Under the pieces are notes generated by a model. That model was not told the origin of the DNA and ran no database searches. It saw nothing but the letters and a program-made list of their open reading frames with translations. Below are positions 42,784 to 54,028 of a stretch of DNA of 64,000 bases, one piece after another. The stretch's first letter is position 1, and every line of letters begins with the position of its first letter. A program made the translations under genes and the position numbers. Origin of the DNA: Theocolax elegans (taxonomy: Eukaryota > Arthropoda > Insecta > Hymenoptera > Cerocephalidae). Where the stretch lies: the NCBI GenBank assembly GCA_026168455.1, contig CM047427.1, forward strand, positions 38,010,905 to 38,074,904. Reading direction: 5' to 3'.

Positions 42784-42819
42784 TATAAATAAATGACTCG
42801 CGGACTTGCGCGTATCACT
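42784..42819 (+). promoter_or_regulatory. TATA box and initiator of the divergent basic gene
   Basis: TATAAAT at 42784-42790 and TATCACTT at 42812-42819, initiator A near 42816. The first ATG (42827) follows within about 11 nt, the same short-leader layout as the acidic gene. Confidence 0.65.
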
Positions 42820-42826
42820 TCCCGAC

Positions 42827-43308
42827 ATGAATGCCGAGAAGAAACACCGGCAACGGGGTAGGCGAGGGGTAAACGGGTGCGTCAGATGGAGGCTTCGCGT
42901 GCTTGGTATAGTGCCAACCATCCTCCACTTCATGTAACGCCAAATCCTCGATTTGTAACTCCGACTCGTCCCTTGCATCTTCGCGATTTTGCAGCTGACG
43001 AGAAATCGTCGCTGCGGCGTGAAAGCGAGGTTAAACGGGAACGATTATAATTTCGAGCGAAAAGGCGATACGTGAGGTATATAGCTAAGCTATCGGAGGC
43101 TCAGGTATGCGCTACGCCGCGTCGTCAACATCGGCACTCGTCCCTTCTTTTGCTTCGAAGTCGGTTAGGTGTTAAACGCAAGATATTTCCTTTTCGCGAA
43201 ACAGCAGATGGCGGGAAACTGCCACCGCAGCGCGAAAAGGAAATTAAACGCATTAAACACCGCTTACAACACCGAAGGTTGCGACGCTACTTTTCGTCCG
43301 GAAGAACA
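42827..43308 (+). pseudogene. Arg/Lys-rich protein gene, divergent to the acidic gene, broken
   Basis: Three overlapping frames follow the promoter. From the ATG at 42827 a 36-codon basic peptide (MNAEKKHRQRGRRG start) ends at 42937. From the ATG at 42886 a frame of 54 codons (MEASRAWYSANHPPLHVTPN start) ends at TAA 43048-43050. The same frame continues to about 43308 with Arg-rich sequence (RQHRHSSLLLLRSRLGVKRK, REKEIKRIKHRLQHRRLRRY). I read this as one gene for a very basic, probably nucleic-acid-binding protein, damaged by a stop and perhaps an early frameshift. The part after 43308 is antisense PLE and not part of the gene. Confidence 0.4.
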
Positions 43309-43562
43309 AAATCTAAACAATGCTCTTTCAAACCTGATGTGACAGATACACTCCTCAAACTATATTTATGTTCATAAATTCTCTTTTTCAAATAATTTCA
43401 TTCATTTGATTTTAAAAATGTAGAAATTTTAGAACAAAATATTATGAATAAATTTAAAAGAGAAAGTCTTGAGAATATTCATATATTTAAGAATGATAAG
43501 AATGTTAATTTAATGTTTGAGTCAAGTAAATTAAATAAGATTTATCATCCTATCTTAACTTA
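43309..43562 (+). mobile_element. 5'-truncated Penelope-like element with inverted 5' segment (copy 2)
   Basis: The minus-strand piece 43309-43395 encodes the LKKRIYEH to CLDFV part of the GIY-YIG domain. The plus-strand piece from about 43393 encodes the following SFDFKNVEILEQ to HPILT part. As in copy 1, the inverted segment is the one just upstream of the sense segment, with its 3' side outermost. Insertion cut the basic gene at 43308. Confidence 0.85.
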
Positions 43563-43659
43563 GCTTAGTTTATTGGTGTGAATTTATTTAGGGTGGGTCC
43601 GTGGAGTGGGGAGGCTTTTTTGAGGGTTTAAATATCGTGTGGAATAGATTTTCATTTCA

Positions 43660-43699
43660 GTCCCTGATGAGGAGCAGCAGCGAGCTCGAAACGTCGGAC
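43660..43699 (+). ncRNA. Hammerhead ribozyme, second copy
   Basis: Same core as 4214-4253 without change in any paired or catalytic base: GTCC/GGAC stem I, CTGATGA (43664-43670), GAGC/GCTC stem II, GAAAC (43688-43692) and cleavage triplet GTC (43693-43695). Confidence 0.85.
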
Positions 43700-43912
43700 A
43701 TCATATTTGGGGTTAGTAAATTTTTGGTGCAGGAGGGCAGTCAGATTGCTTTATTAATAATCTGTTTTTATGTTTAGTTAGTGTTTTTATTTTTTATATT
43801 TTATATTTTTTATTTTTATTTTTATAGATTCTTCGGGGGTGATTATAAGTAGGGGCAATCTGATTGCCCATATAATTGACTGTAAGACCGATAAAAATAT
43901 TAATTAATTTAT
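43700..43912. repeat. PLE tail joined to LINE 3' end, second copy
   Basis: It matches 4254-4470, including the GCAGTCAGATTGC inverted pair and the first 40-80 bp of the LINE 3' end. It then stops at (TA)n, where a family D element follows. Confidence 0.65.
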
Positions 43913-43922
43913 ATATATATAT

Positions 43923-44716
43923 GGGTTATTCCACGTGAAGCGGTCCGATCAAAATTTTAAAATGAATAAAATTTTGGGTACACATTCAAAATGTTTTTCA
44001 GAATAAAGAAAAAAATTTTTAGGTACTGGAATCTATTTGCTCAAAAGTTATTCTAACCTCAAAAAGTGGATTTTTCCAAGTTTTTTTCAATACCAGCTGG
44101 GTTTACCACTATTTAACTCAAAATCTATCAACTTTTACTATAGAACATTATATGTAACATTCGTTGCTAATTGTGTCTGGAATTTATTCTTCTGGGTTAG
44201 AATTTATAATTTCAAAGTGAATGTTATATAAACTACATGTCAATATTCAACTTGAAAAAAGTGCAAGGCCGCCACAATTGATTTTTTTATACAAAAGTCT
44301 AAAAGAAAGCTTGGAGCAATACCTTTCAAATAGTCTGTAGCATTTTTATGGCCTTCAGTTCTGTAAAAAGTTATGATAATTTAAAAAACACGAAATTTTT
44401 TTAAAAATTTAAATGGGAATTACCATGTCAATTTTTGTGAATTTTTTCTCTTTCTTTAAATTATCATAACTTTTTACAGAACTGAAGGCCATAAAAATGC
44501 TACAGACTATTTGAAAGGTATTGCTCCAGGCTTTCTTTTAAACTTTTGGATAAAAAATTCAATTGTAGCGCACTTACACTTTTTTTAAGTTGAATATTGA
44601 CATGTATTTTATATAACATTTACATTGAAATTAGAAATTCTAACCCAGAAGAATAAATTCCAGACACACTTAGCAACGAATGTTACATATAATGTTCTAT
44701 AGTAAAAGTTATTAGA
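43923..44716. mobile_element. Palindromic (TA)n-inserted element, family D
   Basis: It begins GGGTTATTCCACGTGAAGCG then GTCCGATCAAAATTTT. Arms of about 330 bp pair through AACTTTTTACAGAACTGAAG and GGAATTTATTCTTCTGGGTT blocks. The right arm ends before the terminal sequence, so the right end is truncated. Confidence 0.7.
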
Positions 44717-44860
44717 TTTTTAAGATAATTATATATTTAAGATAAAGATATATATATATATATATGTGTGTATGTGTGGGTGGGTGTGTGTGTGTGTGGG
44801 GGTGTGTGTGTGTTGAGTGTGTGTTTGTGCGCGCGGCGGAATATTTATGTAATATATATA

Positions 44861-45385
44861 TTTTTAAATTGTTTTTTCAAGAATAGATAATATATGTATT
44901 TTTTCCGTGCACAAAAAAATAGTTATGAGTATAACTTGAAAGAATGTGTATTAGTTTACTCATTCCTGATAAAATAAAACTCATAACATTTTTAAATGTG
45001 TACTCAATAATAATAACGGGGCTAAAATTCAATGTAATGCTTTAAATGCAGATACAAAATTTTTCGAAGATAAAATAAATATTAATAAAGTATAACATAC
45101 ACTTTTCCAAATATCTATATGTGATATATTCAATGGGTTAAAAATTAAATACGTTAATTATTGCATTTTTAAGATAATTCTATTACAAACAGTGATGGCA
45201 AAAGAAAATTCAAATTTTATCAGTGGCAATATAAAATACGAATTACATTTGAAAAGATTTTCAAATACTATTAATTTAAAAGCATTTAATTTAAATATTT
45301 TTTAAACTAATATTTCAAAATTGTATGGTTATATAAGTGAGTAGATTATGTATATTTATACAAAACAATATTTTAAATAAAAAAG
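44861..45385. repeat. Repeat E, copy 1
   Basis: It matches 63071-63580 and 63859-64000. Shared blocks include ATGTATTTTTTCCGTGC and GAAAGAATGTGTATTAGTTT. Here it runs directly into the Helitron-like copy 2 and may be its 5' part. No coding frame. Confidence 0.7.
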
Positions 45386-46915
45386 TATGTATTTATTAGA
45401 AACAGAATGTTTTTTAAGGAATGAATTTGATTATAATAATCAAAATAAATATATGGGCTCTGTAACTAAATGAAAAAATAAATTGGATATAATTATGGAT
45501 TAAAACGCAAATTTTGAAAGAGGGTGCAAATGACGAATTACGGGAGAAATGGAAGAAACAGGTTTTGATTTATATGCCGCTAAAATGTTATCAATAATTA
45601 TTTAAAATTAATAAAAAAATTTATTTATTTAAAAAGAAAGTTTTATTACTATTAAAGTACAAAATATTAATGACATATAACTTTTGGCGATGATCCTTCG
45701 TCATTAAATAAATTAATTTTAGGTGGTGAAGTCTATTTAGATCCGTTTAAAATAATCCAAAATTTTAATAAGTTGTTACTTAATACTACAATATACTAAC
45801 AAGGGAAGTACATGACCTCCGGGAAACGGATCTCATCCTAACTTTGGTATGTGTTTTATAATATAAAAATATGAAGAAAGCCAAGTTATCTCTTGCCAAT
45901 GGCCACTTTTATGGAAGTTATTCGACTTCCAATAATAATAGCAGTAAAAATTACTTCCAATTTGGTCGCTTATAACTCAAAAACAAATAAAGATAAACAA
46001 TCGAACCAAAAACCAGAAGAAAGTTGAGTTCAAGTAGATATGGTTTGAAAAAAAAGAAGCTCAAATTGCTTAATTTGAAGCAAAGTTATAAAGAAAATAA
46101 GAAATCGAAGATTATTAGGCCAAAAGAAACAATAAATCTTTCATATTAAATTTTGGCCTAATAATCTTAAATTTCTTATTTTCTTCATAACTTTGCTTCA
46201 AATTAAGCAATTTGAGCTTCTTTTTTTTCAAACCATATCTACTTGAACTCAACTTTCTTCTGGTTTTTAGTTCGATTGTTTATCTTTATTTGTTTTTGAG
46301 TTATAAGCGACCGAATTGGAAGTAATTTTTACTGCTATTATTATTGGATGTCGAATAACTTCCGTAAAAGTGGCGATTGGCAAGAGATATCTTGGCTTTC
46401 TTCATATTTTTATATTATAAAAGACATACCAAAGTTAGGATAAGATCCGTTTCCCGGAGGTCATGTACTTCCCTTGTAAGTATATGCACGTTACTATTTT
46501 TGGTAAGTTAATTTTTCATTAACATTTATAATTATTAAAATAAAAATTTAAGCTTTATAGGAATTCATATAGTTTAAAATTTACAGTTAACATTTAATAT
46601 GTCTCTATTCTTTTTTTTTTTTTATTATTATTTTTATTCTGATTTCATTATACTAAATTTTGGTACAAACTTTTATTTATAAATTATAATCGTATCTAAA
46701 AAAAAAAAATTAAATTTTTGGTATAAAATCCAATGCATTATAACAGTACTTCCAAGGTGTTGTGTGAATCGGTTTAATTTCTAAGGTGTCCATGGTAGTG
46801 AAAACATAATAAAATTTAAAAAATTATTTTAAATAAATTTATTACGAAAAACCTTTTTCGAAATTAAAAATAGGGGATTGGCGCGCGAAGCGCGCAGGGG
46901 GGCGTAGCCCCCCTA

Positions 46916-46916
<1 letters not shown>
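45386..46916 (+). mobile_element. Helitron-like non-autonomous element, copy 2
   Basis: It matches 13256-14073 and is interrupted by a palindrome at 45800-46476. The 3' end has two perfect hairpins, GCGCGCGAAGCGCGC and GGGGGGCGTAGCCCCCC, followed by TAG and T in (TA)n. The small protein frame seen in copy 1 is broken by stops here. Assignment to Helitrons rests on the terminal hairpin and CTAG|T only. Confidence 0.42.
45797..46479. mobile_element. Palindromic element with TAA target duplication
   Basis: The 677-bp element at 45800-46476 is flanked by TAA. Arms of about 330 bp, beginning CAAGGGAAGTACATGACCTC, are over 90% alike and meet around AAAGAAACAATAAATCTTTC. Copy 1 of the host repeat lacks it, which gives an empty-site comparison. 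A three-base TWA target fits PIF/Harbinger elements, but the ends are not diagnostic. Confidence 0.7.
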
Positions 46917-46953
<37 letters not shown>

Positions 46954-46955
<2 letters not shown>

Positions 46956-48313
46956 GATATTCCATGTGAAGTGATCCAGTTAAAAAATAAAATTTTGTTT
47001 TAATGTATGGAATCAGTAAGAAACTACTTGAATAGAGTGTAGCTAAATTTTTTGACCTGAATTACAATTAGTACCAAAGCTGTAGCCAATCAAAAAATCG
47101 AATTTTTTGAAAAAATTGACTTTTTGGCCATTTTTATCACTTAATAACTCAAAATCTAACAATTTTTTCTTATATACATTAAATTTGAAAAAGTTTATTA
47201 ATTTCAAGAAGAATCGGTTGAAATATTTCATTTATATTATTTTAAAACATTGAATATAGTTATAATCAATAAAAACCTTTATAGTAAAAAAAAGGGTTGT
47301 ACGATCAAAAATATTTTATCCATTTAAAAATCTAATTCATCGATGATTAATTACCTTCAAAATAATGCAAAGTTTGAGTGCGGCAGAGCATTTTAGACAA
47401 AGTTATGGTGTTTTCAGGCAAATTTCTTAAAAAAAGAGAGCGAATGCATTTTATGAAGAAAACAGACTAACCATATACTTGCATTCAAACACTATGACAC
47501 TATTATTCCTCAATATTACTAAAATATACTATTTATTGTTAGTTACTGATACTTTTATTTAGTTGTTATTTAAGTCTGATACTTTTAGTTATACCTGTTA
47601 TATAATTGGATTTATTGGAATTATAAAAAGTTTCAGGTATTTATCCAATTATATAACAGGTATAACTGCTTATACCTACTGTTTTGTGTTTGTAAGCAAC
47701 TTAGAGATTAGAATGTATCTGTGACTAACAATAAATAGTATATTTTAGTAATATTGAGGAATAATAGTGCCATATTGTTTGAATGCAAGTATACGGTTAG
47801 TTTGTTTTCTTCATAAAAATGCTTTCGCTCTCTTTTTTTAAGAAATTTGCCTAAAAACATTATAACTTTGTCTGAAATGCTCTGCCGCACTCAAACTTTG
47901 CATTATTTTGAAGGTAATTAATCATCGATGAATTAGATTTTTGGATGCATAAAATATTTTTGATCGTACAACCCTTTTTTTACTATAAAGGTTTTTATTG
48001 ATTATAACTATATTCAATGTTTTAAAATAATATAAATGAAATATTTCAACTGATTCTTCTTGAAATTAATAAACTTTTTCAAATTTAATGTATATAAGAA
48101 AAAATTGTTAGATTTTGAGTTATTAAGTGATAAAAATGGCCAAAAAGTCGATTTTTTCAAAAAATTCGATTTTTTGATTGGCTACAGCTTTGGTACTAAT
48201 TGTAATTCAGGTCTAAAAATTTAGCTACACACAATTCAAGTAGTTTTTTACTGATTCCATACATTAAAACAAAATTTTATTTTTTAACTGGATCACTTCA
48301 CATGGAATCTCCC
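46954..48313. mobile_element. Palindromic (TA)n-inserted element, family B copy 2 (full length)
   Basis: A 1,360-bp palindrome with ends GGGATATTCCATGTGAAGTG and complement, arms over 500 bp. It directly follows the Helitron-like end and a (TA)n tract, the same arrangement as at 14073-14941. Confidence 0.8.
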
Positions 48314-48379
48314 ATATATATATATATATATATATGTGTGCGTGTGTGTTTGTGTGTGTGTGTGTGTGTTTTTTTTTTC

Positions 48380-48968
48380 CGAAGAGGTGGAGAAATGCTT
48401 AATGCACCATGACTGGAGCCATGCGAGACTCCCCGTGTGTGGGACTCTCCTACCGAAGGATGTCGATAGGCATACCCACTAAAACTCCACCTCTTTTCTT
48501 ACCTTTTTGTTCGAATTCTGCGGAACGATCTTAGAACCGCGGTGTTCCCCTCGCTCTTTGGTGCAGCCTTCTGGCGCGCAGGCACTCACGTCCCTTTTCT
48601 GCGATGTCCTCACTCCACCAGATAATCGGTGGGCGGCCGCGAGGGTTAAACTTCACGGCCATAGAGGCATCGCAAACCGCTGTTAAGGCATTCGTGAGGC
48701 TTTGTGCTTTTTTTTCGGCGGTTCCCTCCACTTTGGCCCCTCAAGGGAGGAGAGGAACGTCTCACGATCAAACGTGGCTGGTGCCCATCTCTCTCTTGCT
48801 CCTCTTCCTGCTCTCTATGTCTTCCCGCTGGTCATCTGGAGCTGATACACGAGTGCTTGGTGGACACTACCCGTGTAACGGCCTCTGGAAAACCAACTGC
48901 GTGCGTCCACGCCGCCAGAGGGGGGAACGCCGATGGCTGACAGCGTATGCTTCAGCGTCTCGGTAGGC
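48380..48968 (-). pseudogene. R1-type LINE ORF2 fragment
   Basis: The minus-strand frame contains VCDASM, RPPIIWWSEDIAEKGREC and ARRLHQRAR, the linker between endonuclease and reverse transcriptase in R1-clade LINEs. An endonuclease-end YTG codon group lies near 48869. Only this fragment is present, between (GT)n/(T)n and the plus-strand R1 element. Confidence 0.7.
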
Positions 48969-49457
48969 TAAATCGCAGCAATGGGCATTGGTCGGTTGGA
49001 GAGGTGGCCGGCTGGTGCTAAGACGCAAACTCAGGGTAAACGTATCTGCAAGGGAGGCAGTGAAAACCCATAGCCCGACGGGAAGTACTATGAATACCTG
49101 GATGTAAAGAGGGTACATCATATAAACCGGGAGGTCGGCGTTCGGATCGCCGATCGTGCACGCCCGGACCGCACGATAGTACCAGGGCCCGGGCTTTCTT
49201 CGCCAGTTAGTCAGGCTGCCCTTTAGCAGCGTGTGTAAAAATTAAACTTGCTGAGGTTGCTCCAGGTGGCACCTGGAAGGGAAGCGGCACTCGGAGGTTT
49301 AAATTGTATTTGACGAGGCCACGATACGTTTAAGGCTCACGGTCAAACCCGTCAAAACGACAACTGCTAATGGGTGATCACCGAATAACTTGCTAGAGTT
49401 TACTGCGTTGTGTAATCTAGAGGATGCACAAAGAATACACTAATACAAAAATGAAAA
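48969..49457 (+). other. 5' leader region of the R1-clade LINE
   Basis: GC-richer non-coding sequence between the minus-strand fragment and ORF1. Short open frames have no motif. It is assigned by position as the LINE 5' untranslated region. Confidence 0.45.
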
Positions 49458-50744
49458 ATGAGCAAAATAATTAAACACTTAATGGTGCACAGACAAGAAA
49501 ATACAGGGGTTCCCAACCCCACAGAAACTACAGTATCAGCAACAACAACAAAGGAAAAAAGTACTCATAAGAAAACGGGTAAGCGCGGCCTGTCGTCTTC
49601 CTCGGAGGGGGAGTCGAAGGACCAAAAGAGATATAGGCCAGGGACAAGTAGAAAGGCCGAGAACAGTTCGAGCTCCTCTTCGGAATCAGATATAGAAACA
49701 GAAACTGAGGTCTGTCCTGAATGTAAGAAAGAAAGGCATATATTGGAAACACCAATGTATGTAATGCAACAAATAGAGACGATAAAGAAGTATATCGTCA
49801 AAAAAGACAGCGAGAGAGCGCATACGGCTCTCCACAACATTCATGCGATTATGTCAACTTTTATAGCGAAAAGTGCGTATCTGGAAGGGCAGATAAAATC
49901 GATGAATGAGAGAGAGAAAAGCAATCAAGAGTCGTACGCAGGGGTCGCGAAAAGACTTGTAGCGCCGAAAGAAACGGCAGAACAGGTAAATTTAAAGAAC
50001 CCGAAAAATCACAAGCTAGTGATAAGACCGAAAATCGCTGAATCTTTTAAGACTGAAGAAGAGATGAAACAGAAATTTCAGGCGGACTTCAGGCCGAGAG
50101 TAGAGAAAGTGCAGATAAGAAGCCTACGCACAATTAATAAGGGCTTGTTGATAGAAACGGAGAATGAAGAATCTCTGCAAAAGATTCTCAATAAGAAAGA
50201 ACTAAGGGCAAACTTCGAAATGACGAGACCAACAAAACAGAGATCGAGGTTGATCATTTATGACTGACCTAAGAACATTAATGAGAAAGAAATTGTCGAA
50301 ATTATAGCAGAACAGAATCCATGCACACAAGACGAGGCCAAAAGGCAGATAACCCCGAAATTTAAAACCGGGAAGAAAGAGGGAACTAGGATGAACTGGG
50401 TAGTAGAGGTTACACCGGAAATGAGAAGTAGGTTATTAGAAAAGAGGAGAATATTTGTAGACTACCAATCTTGTAAAGTGCAGGACTTCGTGCTAGTCTC
50501 CAGGTGCTATAAGTGCCAGGGTTACGGACACATAAGTAAAGTATGCCATAACGAGGTGTACTGTTCTCATTGCGCCGAAAAAGGTCACTCTTTTGATAAA
50601 TGCCCGAATAAGAATAGCCAGAAGAAGTGTATTAACTGTGTAAAGGCCAAGAAAAAGTCAGAACACAATGTTCTAGACACAAAATGCCCATGCTATATCA
50701 GGGCATTAGAAAGACTAGTCAATAACACGGATTACGGAGAATAA
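49458..50744 (+). pseudogene. R1-clade LINE ORF1 (gag-like) with one in-frame TGA
   Basis: The ATG at 49458 opens a Ser/Glu/Lys-rich N-terminal region. The frame is interrupted once, by TGA at 50265-50267, and continues to 50744. The C-terminal part has CCHC knuckles typical of R1 gag proteins: CYKCQGYGHISKVC, CSHCAEKGHSFDKC and a shorter KCINC group. The protein binds and packages LINE RNA. ORF2 follows after a 13-bp gap in another frame. Confidence 0.9.
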
Positions 50745-50757
50745 GAACAGGTTATTT

Positions 50758-53700
50758 GTGGCTCAACTTAATGCCAGGCGATCGAGAAGGGTAGTACCCG
50801 AAATCAGGAAAAAAGCGTATGAAAATGGGATACAAGCTTTAATGTTACAAGAGCCGTATACAAGGTCGAATAAAGTGATGGATTACGGAATGGGAATAAG
50901 AATTGTCTCTGGAAAGGAAAACCCATGGGCTGCTATAGCAATAACAGACCCGAACACAGTAGTTTTGCAAATATCAAATCTCTGCATGACACACTTTGCG
51001 GTTGCAGAAGTCTCGATACCATATAAGGTATATCTTATAAGTGGATACTTCCAACTAAAGGATGATATCGAAGTGCATCTTAACACGCTGCAAACAATTA
51101 TTAATGCACTGGAAGGAAAGAACTTTATTATTGGTATCGATTCTAATGCCCGATCAGCCTTATGGGGTCCAGTAGACACAGACGCAAAAGGAGAAAAGCT
51201 AGAAGAGTTTATTATCCAGAATAATTTGTGTGTGATAAATGACCCTAATAGCATAGCAACGGTCGCAAGTGAAGTCGGAGAAGGACACGTAGATGTAACA
51301 ATAGCCTCACCTAATATGATCGAAAGAATACATAACTGGAAAGTTCAAAAGAACTGGACTTCCAGCGATCACAGGACTATAACGTTCGAGATAGGAGAAA
51401 TAGCTGTAAGCGGGAGATACAGAAGCAGCGAAAATATGAGGCGTTACATGATCAGCAAGGCTAATTGGGGTTTATTTGTACACACTCTAAGAGAAAACTG
51501 GAAACCAATTCCGAACTATCGCGATACAGGCTCAACGATCGCCGGCTTGTGAAACATAACCAATGGTATAAGGATGGCATGTGACAAAGCCATACCAACT
51601 AAGAATAAATCAAATAGGAAAGTCCCATGGTGGAACAAAGAACTGACTCAGGCCAAAAAATACACAAACAAACTGAGACGGCAATTTTAAAAGGAAAGAA
51701 ACCCAGAACAAAGGGAATATAAGAAAAGGGTTTATAAGTCGGCCAAGAGACAGTATACAAGACAAATTGACTCGACAAAGACCCATAAATGGGAAGAGTT
51801 CGTAACTAGACAAGGCAATGACAATCCATGGAGTTTACCGTACAAACTGGCCGCCAAAAAGGCAAGGATTAGAGACATCGCAAGTAATATTCTAACAGAT
51901 AGTGGATACACGATGACTTGGGAAGAAACAGCAAAACAGATACTAGACCGACTGTTCCCCGACGATGAAATATACTCAGAGATACAAGAGCAAGCGAATA
52001 TAAGGCTGCAAAACAATAGATATACAGACGAATACAGAGAAACGGAGCAGTTTACAATAACAGAGATGGTACAAGTGGTAAAGAAAATGAAGCCAGGTAA
52101 AGCTCCAGGAATAGACTGTTTCGATCTCACAATAATTAAAAGTACTCTAGAGGTAGTCGGCGAAGATCTGTTGAAGATATACAATAGCTGTTTAAAGTAT
52201 GGCATCTTTCCGGACATGTGGAAAGTTGGAAAGGTCATTACTATAAAAAAAGGAATCGATAAAGATCCAAGTCTCCTAAGCTCGTATAGACCAATATGCC
52301 TTTTATCCATATTAGGCAAAATACTGGAAGGACTGATAATCAGAAAACTGGAAAAAGTAGTGGAACCCAGTCTTTCAGATAAACAATACGGCTTCAGGAA
52401 GAATAGATCCACAGAAGATGCGATAGTCTATGTAGTTAATAAAGTGAAACAATCCAACAAGAAATACGTGATCATAATGTTTCTTGACATAAAGGGAGCA
52501 TTTGATAACATATGGTGGCCGGGAGTACTGGAAAAGCTAAGACACATGAGATGCCCCTGGAGACTGTATGAAATAATTAGGGATTACCTCTGTAATAGGA
52601 AAGTAATTATTTCCGAAGGTGGCAACTTTGCGAGTAAAGATGTGACAAAGGGTTGTCCCCAGGGCTCACTACTGGGGCCGATCCTATGGAACGTAGTGTT
52701 CGACGAAATACTTCACGCATTAGAAAGAGAAGGACATGAGACGATAGCCTATGCAGATGACCAGGCAGTGATAGTAGAAGGAGACTCCAGGAGAGAACTA
52801 GAAATAAGAGGACAAGCTGCAATTGACATGATAGAGAGATGGAGCAAAAAGGTCAAAATGAAACATGCACCAGATAAATGTGGCATGCTCTTAGCCAAGG
52901 GAACATTCCATGAAAAATCTTACCCAGTAATTAAAATAAATGGCAAGAGAATTAAAATACAGGAACCCGTAAAATATCTGGGAGTTTCAGGTGGCAAAGG
53001 CCTAAGTGTGCAGCATCATGACACGGAGATCTCAATGAAAACCAGAGGAATCTTCCAAAGGTTAGCGAGATTAGCTAGAGATGAGTGGGGCTTGGGCTAT
53101 CGTTCTCTGGAAATAATATACAAAGGGGTATATATACCAATTATAACGTACGCAGCAGCAGGATGGTTTAAACTCGCAAATAATATCCAAAAGAAAAAGC
53201 TCATAATGTCACAGAGATTTGCTCTAATGAAAACAACGAGAGCATATAGAACCACTTCGGCTGAGTCCATCACAATGATAACGGATCACTTGCCGATAGA
53301 TCTGGAATGTGAAAAAAGAATAGGAATGTATTACATAAGGAAGAACACGGAATTTAAATACATGGACTATACATACCAGACGGTGGAGAATCCTCTACCA
53401 GGCAATGAATGGAAGAGAAAATATAATGCAAGGTGTGAATTGGACAAGGAATTGAGGAAAGTGTGGCAGTCGACGTGGGATAATTCTATAAAGGGCAGAC
53501 ATACATATGAGATAATGCCAAACGTGGAAGAAAGAAGGAAAAAGACGTGGCTTAAACCGAGCAAGTATCTAATGCAAATTCTTAGTGGACATGGAAGTTT
53601 TCAAACTTTCAGAATGCGATTTAACTTTGTAGAATCAGACCTATGCAGCTGCGGAGAGACAGACTCCCTGGAGCATGTTATATGGAAATGCGTGAAGTAC

Positions 53701-53922
53701 GAACAAATAAGACTAAAACACATGCAGGAGACAGAGGCAGGAATGAGAAACACAAAAGCCTTATTGGAAACAAAGGAAGGGACCGAGAGGCTGACAAGGA
53801 TGACAAAAGAAATCTTACTCGCAAAGGATGCTACGGAAATTCTAGAAAGAGATTTAGTCGTAGACATAGTGGAAACTGAGGAAGAAGTGCAAACAGTAGA
53901 GTTAAGGGAAGAGAATGAGTGA
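50758..53922 (+). pseudogene. R1-clade LINE ORF2: endonuclease and reverse transcriptase, two stops
   Basis: The APE-type endonuclease (50758-51420) shows QLNARRS, LQEPYT, IGIDSNARSALWG and SSDHRTI. The frame is then broken by TGA 51550-51552 and TAA 51688-51690. It is open again from about 51691 to 53922, with AFDNIWW, GCPQGSLLGPILWN and the catalytic YADD. The C-terminus carries CSCGETDSLEHVIWKC, the CCHC motif of R1-clade proteins. The nearby (GT)n, (T)n and (TA)n tracts fit the known preference of several R1-clade families for simple repeats. It is recently dead, with very few lesions. Confidence 0.92.
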
Positions 53923-54028
53923 GTAGGTTAGGGATAGACAATATTCCAGGAAGTAGATAGACAAGAGAAAAAGAGAGAGAAAAAGGAAAAGCATAAGTGA
54001 GAAGGGAATGAAAGTGGTTAGGTTAGAA

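Noticed and set aside
43309..43377. C-terminal end of the basic protein frame (SKQCSFKPDVTDTLLKLYLCS)
   Set aside because: This part is antisense to the inverted PLE segment. The true gene is cut at about 43308.
51732..52412. 226-codon minus-strand frame
   Set aside because: It is antisense to the reverse transcriptase of the R1-clade LINE; the plus-strand frame carries the catalytic motifs.
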